Assembly: GCA_039621445.1 (NCBI GenBank)
Contig: CP154954.1
Coordinates: 26,114,954-26,178,953, forward strand
Direction of reading: 5' to 3'
Source of the DNA: Euglena gracilis
Taxonomy: Eukaryota > Euglenida > Euglenophyceae > Euglenales
Length of the DNA stretch: 64,000 nt
Program-made: the position numbers and the translations under genes
Shown here: positions 18,417 through 28,794 of the stretch, piece after piece
Position numbering within the stretch: the first letter of the stretch is position 1
How the letters are laid out: each line of letters opens with the position of its first letter
The notes under the pieces: generated by a model
Databases searched by the model: none
What the model was told of the DNA's origin: nothing
The model's input: only the letters and a program-made list of their open reading frames with translations

Positions 18417-18716
18417 CCTGAAAAAAACTTTTGTCCAAATCACCTCAACACCAGTCAAAACCCACCCAAATGGCTCCAGAACCCCCCAATCGGGGGTGAA
18501 TATGCAAAATCTTGGGGGGAAATGTCATTTTGGACCACTATTGGCAAAAGAACACCTCTCCCCATTGGATTTTCAATATAATGTCAAAATTTCGCACAAA
18601 AAAAGGTCTTATCCCTCCAAGTGTGTTGCCGACATAAAAAGACATTTTGTTATTTGAGGGGGGGTGCGGGGCGGAGCCCCCCCCCGCCTATGCCAAAGTG
18701 AGCCACAAAAACGACT
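18417..18716 (-). repeat. Dispersed repeat A, copy 2
   Basis: Reverse complement of 1-312. A second, partial piece of the same family follows directly (GTATGTTGCCAACATAGAAG at about 18727-18790), so copies are partly tandem here. Confidence 0.87.
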
Positions 18717-18789
18717 TAGACCCCGAGTATGTTGCCAACATAGAAGGGATTTTGTTTTTGAGGCTCGGGTGGGGGTGGAGGGGGGAGTT

Positions 18790-19755
18790 TTCTGCGTCCT
18801 CCTTATTATTGTGTGGCCTTTCCTTCGGGTCCAATAAAAATGCACACGATGCAGCATGCTCAATACACTGGCCACTGTATTTCTGTGCACCTTGAAATAC
18901 TTGGCTACATCTTCGAGCAACACGTCCGGCGAATTTGCCAAGCGGGTCATTGCCGCACGTCGTGCAACGTTCTTGAAAGTTAAACGACGTCCGACAACTC
19001 CCGACACCCAGGTTGCCACTCCACGAAACGTCTCCTCCGACGGCAGCGTTTGCAGGAGTTGTCCAACAAGTTCGCCGATCGGAAGAGCCAGTTTCCTCAT
19101 ACACCGTTGGGCCTCAAAGCGTCCACTTCCTGCAACACCCATGGCAACTTGTCGTCTTGTAAAATTTCTTGGGGGGTGCACAGCCTCGTTTGCCGCTTTT
19201 TTGGTGAGTTCACGGGTGTAAGCAGACTGAAAGAACCGCTGGAACTTTGGAAACTGGGAGTTGGAGGAAGGCACCACTTGGGTTTTTGGCTTCGCTGAAG
19301 AGCACACACGCCCCATGGCATTCAGGTAGCCGCGGAAGGAGGATGCTTTCAATGCGTTGGCTCTGAATCTTTGACCGGCCTGTGCCCACCGTTGATCCCA
19401 CTGTTGCCTGATCTGGGCAGCGCCCTCAACCAACAAACTGGATCAATCATCCAGCCGGCCCAGGCAACAAAAAAGTCATCCAGATTATCGTTCACTGCCT
19501 GCAGGTCTTGACACAGCTGATGGAATTCCAAGGCACAAGCCTCCTGATTTTCTGATCCATGTGGCTGTTTTGCTGTTGCTTGTTGGAGCAAGAGTCCCGT
19601 GAACCGGATCGACAACAGGTGGGTTTCTTCTTGTCGTCGATGACTTTCTCCAACACGGCCAAAAATTCAGAAGTTTTCTGGGGACGAGGGAGCATCCTGT
19701 CCATGATAATAGCCGCGCGTTTTGCCATTAGCAAAGAAAAGAGACCAGGAGACAC
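18790..19755 (-). pseudogene. Unrecognised protein with HTH-like C-terminal segment
   Basis: On the minus strand a convincing protein can be followed through three frames: 19755 to ~19600 (FLAVLEKVIDDKKKP), ~19600 to 19437 (ENQEACALEFHQLCQ, DNLDDFFVAWAGWM), then 19436 to ~18790 (VEGAAQIRQQWDQRW, RRQVAMGVAGSGRFEAQRC, VGQLLQTLPSEETFRG). Near the end, VLLEDVAKYFKVHRNTVASV has the periodicity of a helix-turn-helix. A stop lies just above the third frame, so at least two 1-nt shifts are needed. Below ~18790 the frame runs into repeat A, so the last ~60 codons are read-through. Such a protein in transposon-dense DNA may be an element-encoded DNA-binding protein; I do not recognise the family. Confidence 0.5.
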
Positions 19756-19763
19756 AGGGTTTC

Positions 19764-19833
19764 AGTCCACGAAATACAGTGCAGGCGCCGCCCCCCCCCC
19801 CCCCCCCGACGCCTGCACTGTATTTCGTGGACT
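19764..19833. repeat. 24-bp perfect inverted repeat around a C-run
   Basis: AGTCCACGAAATACAGTGCA plus GGCG (19764-19787) is mirrored exactly at 19810-19833, with a C-rich loop. It belongs to the ATACAGGGCAGGCGCC hairpin family also present at 10.3 kb. Confidence 0.88.
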
Positions 19834-20050
19834 AAGTCCACGAATTACAGTGCAGGCGGCACGTGGACTGAATTTTTTCCAAAAAACGCTCTCAAAACCA
19901 CCTGCAATGCGTGAAGCCAATCCACGATATACAGGGCAGGCGCCGGGCCTCTGAGTCCACGGTTATACACGGTTACAGATAAAATCGTGGGTGTAACCCG
20001 TGTACGGGCCGTATAACGGGTTACACCCACAATTTTTTCTTATAAAACCT
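19834..20050. repeat. Further ATACAG/CCCGTGTAC palindromes
   Basis: Includes AGTCCACGAATTACAGTGCA, ATACAGGGCAGGCGCCGGGC and the pair GGTGTAACCCGTGTACGGGC / CCGTATAACGGGTTACACCC. The blocks GGCGCCGGGCCTCT and ACCCGTATACAGGG are shared with 10010-10370, so the two loci carry the same element family. Confidence 0.75.
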
Positions 20051-20403
20051 GTTACCCAAATTCACGGGCTTCCTCACAGTAGCTTAGTGGTTCCTAATCG
20101 CGGCTGTATCCTAACGAAACTCACGTTTTTGGCGTTCATGGGTGCGCTTGGGGCGTTCACAGGTGGGGGCATCTGGGCTTCCATCAGATTGACAAGGCGC
20201 TCATTACACTGTGGGGAAGCAGAAGAGGCCACAAAATTATAAAAATTATAAATAAACGGCCCATTCCGTTCACGGATACACTATAGTGCGCATGTGAACC
20301 GTTCACGGGTGCATTATAGTGAGCCCCCCCCAAGTGGACGATTTTTTGTCAGTTTTACGTGGTGCCGAATCCTTAAGAGTTGCAGCCGTGGATGGCGCAG
20401 GGC
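20051..20403. other. Unique sequence with CCGTTCACGG repeat
   Basis: Contains two diverged units of CCGTTCACGGATACACTATAGTG (about 20267-20290 and 20299-20322). No gene recognised. Confidence 0.5.
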
Positions 20404-20496
20404 AGTAGACTGGGGGAGGGGTACTGGGTAGTCAGCCGACTAGTCGTCGAAATACCCACTCTAATGTACTAACAGGTCAAAACCGCCGACTTTTAA
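20404..20496 (-). mobile_element. Repeat D, copy 3
   Basis: GTAGACTGGGGGAGGGG through ACCCACTCTAATGTACTAAC to CGCCGACTTTTAA, the shortest copy, same orientation as copy 2. Confidence 0.8.
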
Positions 20497-21299
20497 GCCC
20501 CCCCATGAAGAAAATCCTATGCAAACTAGTTGTGGCTAGTCGGTGGTCATAAAAATGGTCTGTGGCGGGCCCAAATCACCCGGAAATGGTAGCATTCTGC
20601 ATTACGAGGGGCAGAAATTTGTTTGCTATTTATTTGACCATACCATCCCTTTCCTCTTGCACCGCAAGTTTGAGACATGTATTGGTTGCTAAAAGATTGG
20701 ATTGGACTCTCAAGAGCTCTCTTTTCTTGATCCCCCCCATTTTTCAAATTTTGATCCTTTTTTATAAATTGATCCTTATCCACCCACACCATGAACAAAA
20801 CACCAAAGGTAACAACCAAATGGCCAGCCACACTTCTTATGATCGAGGGTGAGTCGCGTTGCGGGAGGGTTGCAGGGGTTGAGAGGCTAACTGCGGCTTA
20901 AGAGGCCCTTGCTTTCCTGACAAACCTTGTCCACAACCGATGCATGGTGCCGAGACGTTTCCGCATGGCCCCCAGAGCGTGTGTCTGAGGCAAAGCCAAC
21001 TGAATTTGTATCGGGGTGAAAATTATAATGGACTTGCCGATACCCTTGTCCCCCCCATTTGCCCTCCCAATTGGCCAATTGACCTCGGGACAAGAGATGC
21101 CAATTTGGAAATCACGACGAATCCAACCATGCTGGAAAAAAATTGAGTAGTTTTGGTTAGACGCAAGAAATTGGTTGGAAAGAAAAGGGTTGGGGTTGGG
21201 TCCTCACCGGCCCGTAATTGCCCCCCCCCCCCCATTGGCTAATGGGGGTCTTAAAGGAGCGGGGGGAGGGGGGAGGAAATGAAACAATTTGCACCTCAC
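20497..21299. other. No gene recognised
   Basis: Unique sequence with no internal repeats. Open frames are short and on both strands. It lies upstream of the hAT remnant and may include its decayed N-terminal part, but no motif supports this. Confidence 0.4.
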
Positions 21300-21309
21300 A
21301 CCACACCCC

Positions 21310-21655
21310 GGGCATGAATCCTTTCAATCAAAGCAAACTCCACGTGGCTCAAGAATTGGCCGAATTTGCCATATTTTTGTACACCATAGCTGTGACAGAG
21401 GCAACTGTGGAGCGCACTTTCAGTGTGCAAAAAATTTTGGAGACGGCTCTACGGAATGCATTGCATGAAAAAGTTGTTGAAACGGCACTTTTCGTGAAAT
21501 TGACAATCTCATCCCGACATCCCTTCGTGAGCCCAAGAAATTTTTCTACCATGAGGACATTTTGTTGGAAAATGAATCCCAAGGCGATGCTGACCTTTTC
21601 AATGTTGTTGTGTCAAAGTTTTGGTCTTGACAAACAGTTTGACTATTGCCACTGA
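21310..21655 (+). pseudogene. hAT transposase, C-terminal dimerisation domain
   Basis: The frame contains ELAEFAIFLYTIAVTEATVE followed by RTFSVQKILETALRNALHEK and VVETALFVKL. This is the order of the hAT-family C-terminal dimerisation domain: a hydrophobic helix, the near-invariant ERxFS, a basic/Leu helix with RN.L, and a final hydrophobic ETALFVKL strand. In intact hAT transposases this region mediates multimerisation and completes the active site. Only ~100 residues are recognisable; the BED finger and most of the RNase H-like core are missing, so it is a fragment. hAT-like MITEs with 8-bp duplications lie at 2.3, 7.0, 9.1, 24.6 and 58.1 kb, so an element of this class has been active in the genome. 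Confidence 0.85.
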
Positions 21656-22390
21656 ACCGCCATTGTCACAATGGAGCGCATCTTCTCGCCTTTGTATTTG
21701 ATGCATTCTGGCCTTACAATTCCCCTTCACCCCCCGATGGATTATGCAATGAGTGAGTGTTTAATTTTTTTTCTCAGACATATAGGCGACACATACGTAT
21801 AGGTTTTGGTATAGGTTGTCCACATATAGGTATAGGTCTTTTTGCCAACCTATACCTATATCCAGCCCTGTCCTTTTCCTCTCAAAATGGTCATTTTGGT
21901 CTTTGGAGTTTTATCGAAATTTCCGAAAACTTGCCCAAAATGTCATTTTTGGCCATTTTTGGCCAAAAAAGTGCTCTTGTGGTGAAACTTCACCAGTGAA
22001 GTTCACCGTTGGGAGGGGGAAGGTCCGGGACCCCCCGGTGAACTTTCAAACGGTGAACTTCACCGGGGGGGGGGGGGAGGGTCCAAAATCCCAAAGTTCA
22101 CAGCCTGATCTCCACTGTGCAGCGTGGCTGAATTTGCTGGTCATCATTAGTCGTCTGATGACAAGAGCTTTGGATTGAGGGGTAAGTTTACTTGAACGAT
22201 TGACACAGCCAGAGACACATTCCCATGTCGAATTTCAGCGAAATCCAAAGGAGCGCAACATTGTAGAATTACGATGCCCCCCCAACTATTCCCTCGGCCT
22301 TTGGGAATAGTTGGGGGGGGGTTGGCATTTTTTGAAGGTACGTTGCGAAGGGGCAAGATTTTTTTTGAGATTTTTCTTTCCAATCACAGG
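21656..22390. other. No gene; short palindromic elements
   Basis: Holds a TATAGGTATAGGT cluster (21778-21865), GTGAACTTCACCGG/CCGGTGAACTTTC palindromes around G/C-tracts (21985-22100), and a CAACTATTCCC/GGGAATAGTTG hairpin (22272-22320). No coding region recognised. Confidence 0.6.
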
Positions 22391-23576
22391 AACCAGGTTT
22401 TGAATAGTGCTGAGCTCTTAATAAGCGTGCACCCACCCCTTCATTGACCCCCCACATAAACCGGCCCACTCCATGGAGGTCTTTTGACTGAAATGCAAGG
22501 GTTTTGTGCCCGAAACGGGGCACTGGCGGGTCAAAAAACGCTCATTTTTGGCTCAAAAAAAACACCTTTTCCGGGTCCGGGAGGCCAAAGAACATCGTTT
22601 CGGGCAATTATTTTTCGACTTTTTTGACCCGAAAATGACCCTAAGTCCATTGGTGTCGGGCCCAAAACGGGTCAAAAAACGCTCATTTTCGGCACAAAAA
22701 CAGTTTTCCCGGGTCCTGGAGGCCAAAAAAGATCGTTTTGGGCAAAAATATTTTTCGATTCTTTTGGACTTTTTTTTGACCCGGGTTTGACCCAAAGTCA
22801 ATGAATGGGTTGGCGGCCCAAAACGGGGCGCTGGCGGGGTGAAAAACGCTCATTTTCGGCCCAAAAACAGTTTTTCCGGGTCCGGGAGGCCAAAAAACAT
22901 CGTTTCGGGCAAAATTTTTTTTTTTTTCGATTTTTTTTTGACTTTTTTGGCCGAAAACGGCCAAGTCGGACAGTGGAAAAAGTGTACAAAATGTCCCAAA
23001 TTGGCCGAAAAACGGCTGTATCTCGGGCTAGGCGGTGAGTTGCGGGGAAACCAAAATACCAGTAGATTGGGCATTCCAAGGGCTTCAATTTAGGCCTCCG
23101 GACATTTCCTTTGATTTGGCTTCATTTTCGAGATATTTTGAAAACATTGATTTTTTGACCCCCCACCCCCTGAAAACGGCTAAGTCGGACAGTGGGAAAA
23201 GTGTACAAAACGGCCATCGGGGCCGAAAACGGCCGTATCTCGGGCTGGGCGGGGAGTTGCGGGGAAATCAAAATACCGGTAGATGGGGCGTTCCAAGGGC
23301 TTCAAATTAGGTCTCCGGACATTTCCTTTGATTTGGCTTCATTTTGGAGATATTTTGAAAATTGACATTTTTTTGGCGGGGAGTTGGGAGTCAAACTCAG
23401 GTTATTCAGAAACTAGGAATCCAGTCGCTCGCGACTGAAATTTTTTTTTCGGGAACGGGGCCGGGATCATGGTGATAATCCGCCGGTTCCCGAGGTGGCC
23501 CTGAGGGGAGGGAAGGGGGGTTCGTGGTTTTCCCCCAGGGGTAAGCTTACCCATAAAGGGATAAGAGCTCAGCGAC
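22391..23576 (+). mobile_element. Composite repeat H, copy 1 (GCTGAGCTCTTA ends)
   Basis: Starts ACCAGGTTTTGAATAGT then GCTGAGCTCTTA (22409-22420) and ends TAAGAGCTCAGC (23562-23573), a 12-bp perfect inverted pair. Inside are three ~145-165-bp units (GGGTCAAAAAACGCTCATTT at 22526, 22669, 22836), two ~215-bp units (core GAGATATTTTGAAAA at 23130 and 23347), an AGTCGCTCGCGACT palindrome and a conserved tail (ATCATGGTGATAATCCGCCG, GTAAGCTTACCCATAAAGGG). Other copies are at 40.4, 45.7 and 51.6-53.1 kb. No protein is recognisable; frames follow the repeat units. Confidence 0.88.
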
Positions 23577-23640
23577 CCCCCAACTATTCCCCCCCCCAAC
23601 TATAAAGTGGCCTCTTGGGATGGGAATACCGGGGGTCTCG
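23577..23640. repeat. CAACTATTCCC element fragment
   Basis: CCCCCCAACTATTCCCCCCC directly abuts the composite repeat end and matches the hairpin at 22272-22320. Confidence 0.55.
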
Positions 23641-23670
23641 AAAAGTAGAACATACTAAATTCAAGAAATT

Positions 23671-23950
23671 CTAAAGTCGAACCACTCTCTTTGCGATATT
23701 TCTCTGTTCGAGCAGGCACAGTGCTCGAAAATAGTGTTCACATCTTTGGTACAAATGATCGCGATTGGGATCGCAGCGAGCTTTTCCTAATTGGAATGTG
23801 GTTAACTCACCGTTGATCGTTGGGCTGCTGTTTCCAAAGGTACTCCACACCGCATATCTTTTCAAATTTTTATCCTTTGGGTCAGGAAATCAATCGTCTT
23901 TCATATCAAGAACTGACACTGGTTCGGGATGAGAAGTGAAGGCCCCTTGA
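23671..23950 (-). pseudogene. Coding fragment with in-frame stop, family unknown
   Basis: The minus strand reads like protein over ~90 codons: EPVSVLDMKDD, an in-frame stop, FPDPKDKNLKRYAVWSTFG, then NGELTTFQLGKARCDPNRDH, LYQRCEHYFRALCLLEQRN and a terminal IAKRVVRL stop. Residue use (charged helices, Cys/His pairs) is unlike the low-complexity frames around it. The internal stop at ~23892 and the absence of a start argue for a remnant. It could be a transposon or host exon; I do not recognise it. Confidence 0.4.
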
Positions 23951-24024
23951 AGTGAAGGCCCCTTGTGGGTTCAAATCAATAACGTTGAGGTGCCAGTACA
24001 TTTAAGTTTACAGCTGCTACTAGT

Positions 24025-24145
24025 GCGGTGCGAAGTCCCCCCCCCCCCCCCCCCCGCAGTCAACCAGCCCCCCCCCCCGAATGTGCGAAGCCCCCCCCCC
24101 CCCACCAGGGCGGTGTGAGGTTACCGGCCCCCCCCCCAGCTACTG
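24025..24145. repeat. Poly-C stutter cluster
   Basis: Four C-runs of 10-18 bp separated by related 12-18-bp spacers (GTGCGAAG, GCAGTCAACCAG, GAATGTGCGAAG), flanked by CAGCTGCTAC and AGCTACTGCAG. No gene. Confidence 0.7.
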
Positions 24146-24369
24146 CAGTTTCAGGTGATTACATGAAGTAATTTTCGGAAAAGTCCGTGGCCCAGTTTTG
24201 GAACACTTTTCTGCTCAGGAGATTTTTCAAATGAACCCTGGAGAAGGAAAGCTTTTTTTAAGAATGTCCAACTTAACCCATCTTATTCTCAGTCTTATTC
24301 ATGGAAGATCACAAAATCTGTGCTGGCATCTTTTATTTTTTTTGGACTGGGCCTGCACAAATGGGGCCA

Positions 24370-24549
24370 GCTTTCCAGCCATCTTTTAGGGCCAGTTTGC
24401 TGCCACATCTTGGCCACAGGGGGGGGGCACATTTTGGGGCACCAGTTTGGCGTAACACTTTGAAACCACATCTTGGGCCAGTTCGGTGCCACATCTTGGG
24501 GCAGAAATTGTGCCACATCATTTGCCCACAGGTGGGGCAACATCTTGGG
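24370..24549 (+). repeat. CATCTTGGGCCAGTTTGGTG minisatellite, left part
   Basis: Repeated ~28-35-bp units built on GCCACATCTTGGGCCAG. The array is interrupted at 24550 by a MITE and resumes at 24964. Confidence 0.85.
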
Positions 24550-24963
24550 CAGGGTTGACATTTTTTTTGTTTTTTGAAAAAAAATCATGTTGTTCTTCAA
24601 AAAAACAAACAAAAAAAACTTTTTTTGAAAAATCAAAAATTGACAATTTTCCTTGAGAAATGGCCATTTTTTTGAGGAAAAAGTTTTAAAGTCATTTTTT
24701 TTTGGTCATCAAAAAGTGACGTTTTTTTTTTCCAGACCCTTCATCCTAAAATGATGTGGTTGGCAAGGTGTCGCACATGTGAAAGCCAACGTCCTTTACG
24801 GACTACGAAGCTGCAAAGATAAAAAATGAACTTTTTTCTAAAAAATTTCAAAAAATTTCCCCCAAACCCTCCATGACGTTTTTTTTGTTTTTTTAAAAAA
24901 AACATATTTTTTTCTTCAAAAACGTGTTTTTTTTTGTTTCAAAAAAGCAAGCCGTCAACCTTG
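24550..24963. mobile_element. hAT-like MITE inside minisatellite, 8-bp TSD
   Basis: Starts CAGGGTTGAC and ends GTCAACCTTG, with identical flanking octamers ATCTTGGG at 24542-24549 and 24964-24971. The interior is AT-rich with T/A runs mirrored near both ends (TTTTTTTTGTTTTTTGAAAA and TTTTTTTGTTTTTTTAAAA). Because ATCTTGGG is part of the minisatellite unit, the duplication could partly be coincidence, but the inverted ends and the clean resumption of the array support insertion. 414 bp, non-coding. Confidence 0.82.
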
Positions 24964-25150
24964 ATCTTGGGACCAGTTTGGTGCCACATCTTGGGCCCAG
25001 ATTTTGGGCACATCTTGGGCCGTTTGGTTTAACATTTTGGGGCAAGCTTGGGACCAGGTGACGCGACATTTTGGGACAGTTTGGCGCCACATCTTGGGCC
25101 AGATCTTGGGGCCAGCTTTCGTGCCACAGGTTGGGGGGTGCCACAGGTGT
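24964..25150 (+). repeat. CATCTTGGG minisatellite, right part
   Basis: Continues the units (GACCAGTTTGGTGCCACATC, GGGCCAGATCTTGGGGCC) and decays at GCCACAGGTTGGGGGGTGCC. Confidence 0.83.
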
Positions 25151-25218
25151 GTCAAGAGGTTCTTTCTTTGGGGGGCGATCATAAACGGGTTGAAACCGTG
25201 CATGGAGGCTCTGGGTTC

Positions 25219-25280
25219 ACGCCCGAACTGGTGTCTTGGACACCGGTTCGGGCGTAAAATTTCCCGCCCGAACCGGTGTC
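25219..25280. repeat. Triple CCGAACCGGTGTC palindrome
   Basis: CGCCCGAACTGGTGTC, its mirror GACACCGGTTCGGGCG, and CGCCCGAACCGGTGTC again. Same arms as 6040-6081. Confidence 0.8.
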
Positions 25281-25399
25281 TTGGACTGAAGCAACAGGAC
25301 AACATTACAAAAAACCAGATTCATTTGGAATTCGGTGCAAAGAGGTGCGAGACGACCAAAAACAAAAGTTTTAAGAAACAGTGCTGGGCAAAGCTTCGG

Positions 25400-26222
25400 T
25401 CACCCTCCCGCTCGGGTGAACACCGTCAGCTCCAAAAATGTCTCAGGCCTTTGGCCCAAGTGGGCAATCAACAATAAATTCATCCTCTGGCTCTCCAAAA
25501 AGTGGTTCCAGTTTGTCAGGTCAAAGAGCCGCAAAATTTCTTCCTCGGACACTACAGGCACCTCCTGCTCCTCGACTTTTTGCTTCTTCTCGCGAAGAGA
25601 AGCAGCGTCGAAAAAGGTACAAAATTGTGGATAATGTGACTGCACCGAAGGCACAAAGGAGCCGACATGGGAGGGTGATTTCCTGTACAATGCAGCCAAA
25701 GCGTTGACCATCGTGGTCAACGTAGAGGGGAACCAGGACCGATCCTGCACCTTGGCATTAGCACAAATTTCTTTGCGTTGGGCGGGGGCTGCCTGTTGCT
25801 TCTCGTCACCGTGATCAAAAAGGCATGTGACCTTTACCGTCCAAAAGAGCAAATGCCAAGAGCCAGCCGTCCAGTTTGTCAAATGTTGCCCCATGCAGCT
25901 CGCAAACCTTTTGGGAATCCCGGGCAGCTCCTCTAGAAGTTTTTGGGAGGGGTTCAAACAGGGGCATTACTGCCATACACACCATGCACGGAGCTTCATT
26001 GCACAATGAGAGCGGCATATTGACATGGGCAAGTGGTAATTATCAATAACCTTTTCAACCACCTTAGCAATATCCACAAAGGTTTTTTTCCCTGGGTGAG
26101 AAGGAGTGTGAAGAAACTAGCAATTCGAATGAGCAAACTTGACGTTGTTGCTCCCAATGGTTGCGCTTTGAGAAGGTCAACAGCTTCAGTTTTCTTTTGG
26201 CATCAATGAGGAATACCTCCAT
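25400..26222 (-). pseudogene. Frame-broken gene, possible tyrosine-recombinase-like
   Basis: Reading the minus strand from an ATG at 26222 gives MEVFLIDAKRKL, then in a second frame EAVDLLKAQPLGATTSSLLI, GKKTFVDIAKVVEKVIDNYH, then SLCNEAPCMVCMAVMPLFEP and DKLDGWLLAFALLDGKGHMP, and after a shift in a T5 run near 25820, RSWFPSTLTTMVNALAALYR, VPVVSEEEILRLFDLTNWN and LLLIAHLGQRPETFLELTV. The last blocks resemble the join between the helical core-binding domain and catalytic domain of tyrosine recombinases, with GQRPE in the place of the first catalytic Arg; the R-H-R-Y remainder is missing. About three single-base shifts occur, at least one in a homopolymer. Family assignment is an inference. Confidence 0.45.
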
Positions 26223-26839
26223 GACATTTCACCATCCTTCTTTTTCCTTCTGTCTTCTGGCCTTTTTGGCAGATCGGGATGCATTGACGGCGTCCACACA
26301 GAAAACAAACAAGGGAATTGGGAATTTTTTTTGTCAGCGAAGGAGGGAGAAGAAAATAGTTGCAGAGGAAAGGTGTGACCAACAACAACACACAATCTTT
26401 TCGAATTATTTTGCCTTCTGGATAAAAAAAACACTGGAAATCACAGCTTCATCAGTTCCAAATAATCTGAATCTCTCCACGAAGCTATGAAAACAAGGTT
26501 TTCCTGATATTGAACCTCCTGAAGGTAAGCCAGCCAGAAATGTACAAAGAATAGTTCGCAAAAATCTGTGTTTTTTTGCCGACCACTTTCACGAAGTTGT
26601 TCGCTTTTTTTTTGCACTTCACATTGTCTTGTCAATCTTCTGTCCTGTGTGAAAAGCATCGTCTTTCAAACAAAGTCGCACCCATGCATTCGTCGACCTG
26701 TCCATGCACATGTTGCTGACAGGCCTGCCCTTACCCCGGTCAGTGGCCCAGCCTGGGAAACTGATTGGGAGGTTGGGGGCCTCTTTCCCAACAAGAAGGT
26801 GACTGGCCGAAGCTCTACTGTTTGGAACCTTTGGGAGAA
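26223..26839. other. Possible upstream coding remnants, unassigned
   Basis: Minus-strand frames at 26441-26659 (SEQLRESGRQKNTDFCELFF, LVFIASWRDSDYLELMKL) and 26619-26858 look protein-like and lie upstream of the broken gene on the same strand. They may be earlier parts of it, but the plus strand is also open and no motif is recognised. Confidence 0.3.
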
Positions 26840-26995
26840 CAAAGGGCCTAATCCTCACCGTACTCTTAAACCTGACCCTGGCCCTAACCCTGGCCCTATC
26901 CCTAACGCTAATTCTGAATCCCTAGCCCCATCCCTAACCCTAACTCCATCTCTAACCTTATCCTTTACCCTGACCCTAACTCCACTTTAACCCTT
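26840..26995 (-). repeat. Degenerate CCCTAA (TTAGGG) patch
   Basis: CCTGACCCTGGCCCTAACCC, CCCATCCCTAACCCTAACTC and similar, the reverse strand of the 0.6-2.7 kb array type. Smaller patches occur at 32031-32110, 32880-32925 and 39100-39115. Confidence 0.85.
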
Positions 26996-28794
26996 GCCAT
27001 CAACTGCTGTACGCTCACTCCTCTTGTACGCTGATGAGGGACCACACACTCACGTATTGAGAGGGCCGCGTAGGTGCGTGTGTGTCGGGTGGTCGACGGT
27101 GATGTTGGTGGTTGGAGAGGTTGGACTGGGCGGGGGTGAGGGCCGGAAAGAACTGGCACCAATTGATTTTTGTGCATGCGTTTGAGTGTCTAGTAGAAAG
27201 GGATGGGGAGAACAAAGTGGGGCATTGGGGCCAGTCCTCGGCACATTTCAGGCTCGGTTATATACCAAGCCTGAAGTCCAGGCCCAGGCACTCATGGGGG
27301 CAGCAGACCTGGTTTCAAAATGCCCTTTGTTGCTGTTTGTTCGTGCATGTTTGTGCATGCAGACATGTAAACAATTATAATTTTAAAAACTTCCGTTTCA
27401 AGAGTTTCATGAAAACAACGAGATAATGTGTGGGTATGTGAAAGCTGCGTCCCAAAACTTTCAACTTCCACAGCTGAATGGCATGCAGCAAGCTGAACGG
27501 GAGCCTGGTGATATCCCATTGCGTTGGTGCCTTGATTTTTTGAAAGACAATGGTGCAACGATGCACAGCCAGTTGGTGTGTTGCAATTCCTTACTGCACT
27601 GTCCCTTAAGCAGTGTCCTTCGGGTGTGGCACCGAACCTCTGACTTCCACCAGAAGGAGCATTCACAATGTGAGCCTTCTCGGCTGTGTTTGGTGCAATG
27701 GAAAACACAGAAACAAAAAATGGATGTGGCGCTGAATGAAGAACCACCTCCGCCTGACGGCGCTTTTGAGATGAGTGTGACCGCGAGCAGCATACTTGCC
27801 GCAAGTGTTGCCGCTGCAATAATGGTGTTTCCCTCTCTGTCTCCCCCACTTTGCTCGGACCATTGATTCTTCCTGTGACAGTAAAAATTGCTATAGGGGG
27901 TGTTCTTGTAGCCCCACAGTTGGAGAAGGAATAAATGGAACCGACAGGCGGGGACAGTTGTAAATGAAACAAGTCATTAAAAAAGGCACAAGAACTGGGG
28001 GTGCAGTGTCCCTGAGCCAAGGCTTTGGCCTTACAGAGCTGCACTAATGAACCTCATTTTTCTCGGCAAAACGACCCAGGGGTCCAGGAATCTCAGGGTT
28101 ACCACCAAAATGTGGTGTACATATGTGTATTTCCAGAGGGCGAAACTCTTCTCCAAATTCTAAAATAACTGGAAAAGGTGACAATTGCTGGCACCTGGCA
28201 TGTTTTTTTTTGGTTCTGTAGATTTCCCCCAGTCGAGAATCCTCCCATTTTTGGTTAGGGATGGAAAAATTAGACACGTCTGATCACATCCCCCCAAATG
28301 GGGGGAGTTGGGTTTTGGGGTGGGTGGTGCCACATCACATCTCTGGCGCCAACGGCGCTGGGGTGCAAACATTTTTTTTGCAACATTGCAATTTGCCTGC
28401 ATCAGACCCAGCTGGGGCCCAAAACAACCACTACGCTGTGATTTGTGGTTCTTTGGAAAGCACCGCCCCTTTCTCAGCCGGAGGAGCCTGGTGGGGGACC
28501 TGACCGATTATCCCCCCCCCCCCGGTTTTGGCTGTGTGGGGGGGATCTACAGAAGGTTTGGCACCACTTTTTCTTGTCTCAAGCTTGACGAAATTTGTGG
28601 TTGGGTTTTGGGGTGGGTAGTGCTATAGCACACCCCCCGGCTCCAAATGCTCCGGCGCCCCAAAATGGCTGTTTTCAAGGGAAATTTGGCTTGGTCAGCA
28701 GGCACCAGGGTCCAAAACTGACTCCCTGGGGGGTTCCTGCTGTGGACAGGCACCCCACAGCACAAGGCACCCCTCCATCAGGGTTGGTAAAAGA
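26996..28794. other. No gene recognised
   Basis: Unique sequence. A 250-codon minus frame (27292-28044) and a 146-codon plus frame (27426-27866) overlap; both are composition-driven and neither shows a domain. Around 28300-28500 the sequence has scattered GGGG/CCCC patches (for example TATCCCCCCCCCCCC at 28508). Confidence 0.45.

Noticed and set aside
27292-28044. 250-codon minus-strand frame
   Set aside because: An opposing plus frame of similar quality overlaps it, no domain is visible and residue order looks random.
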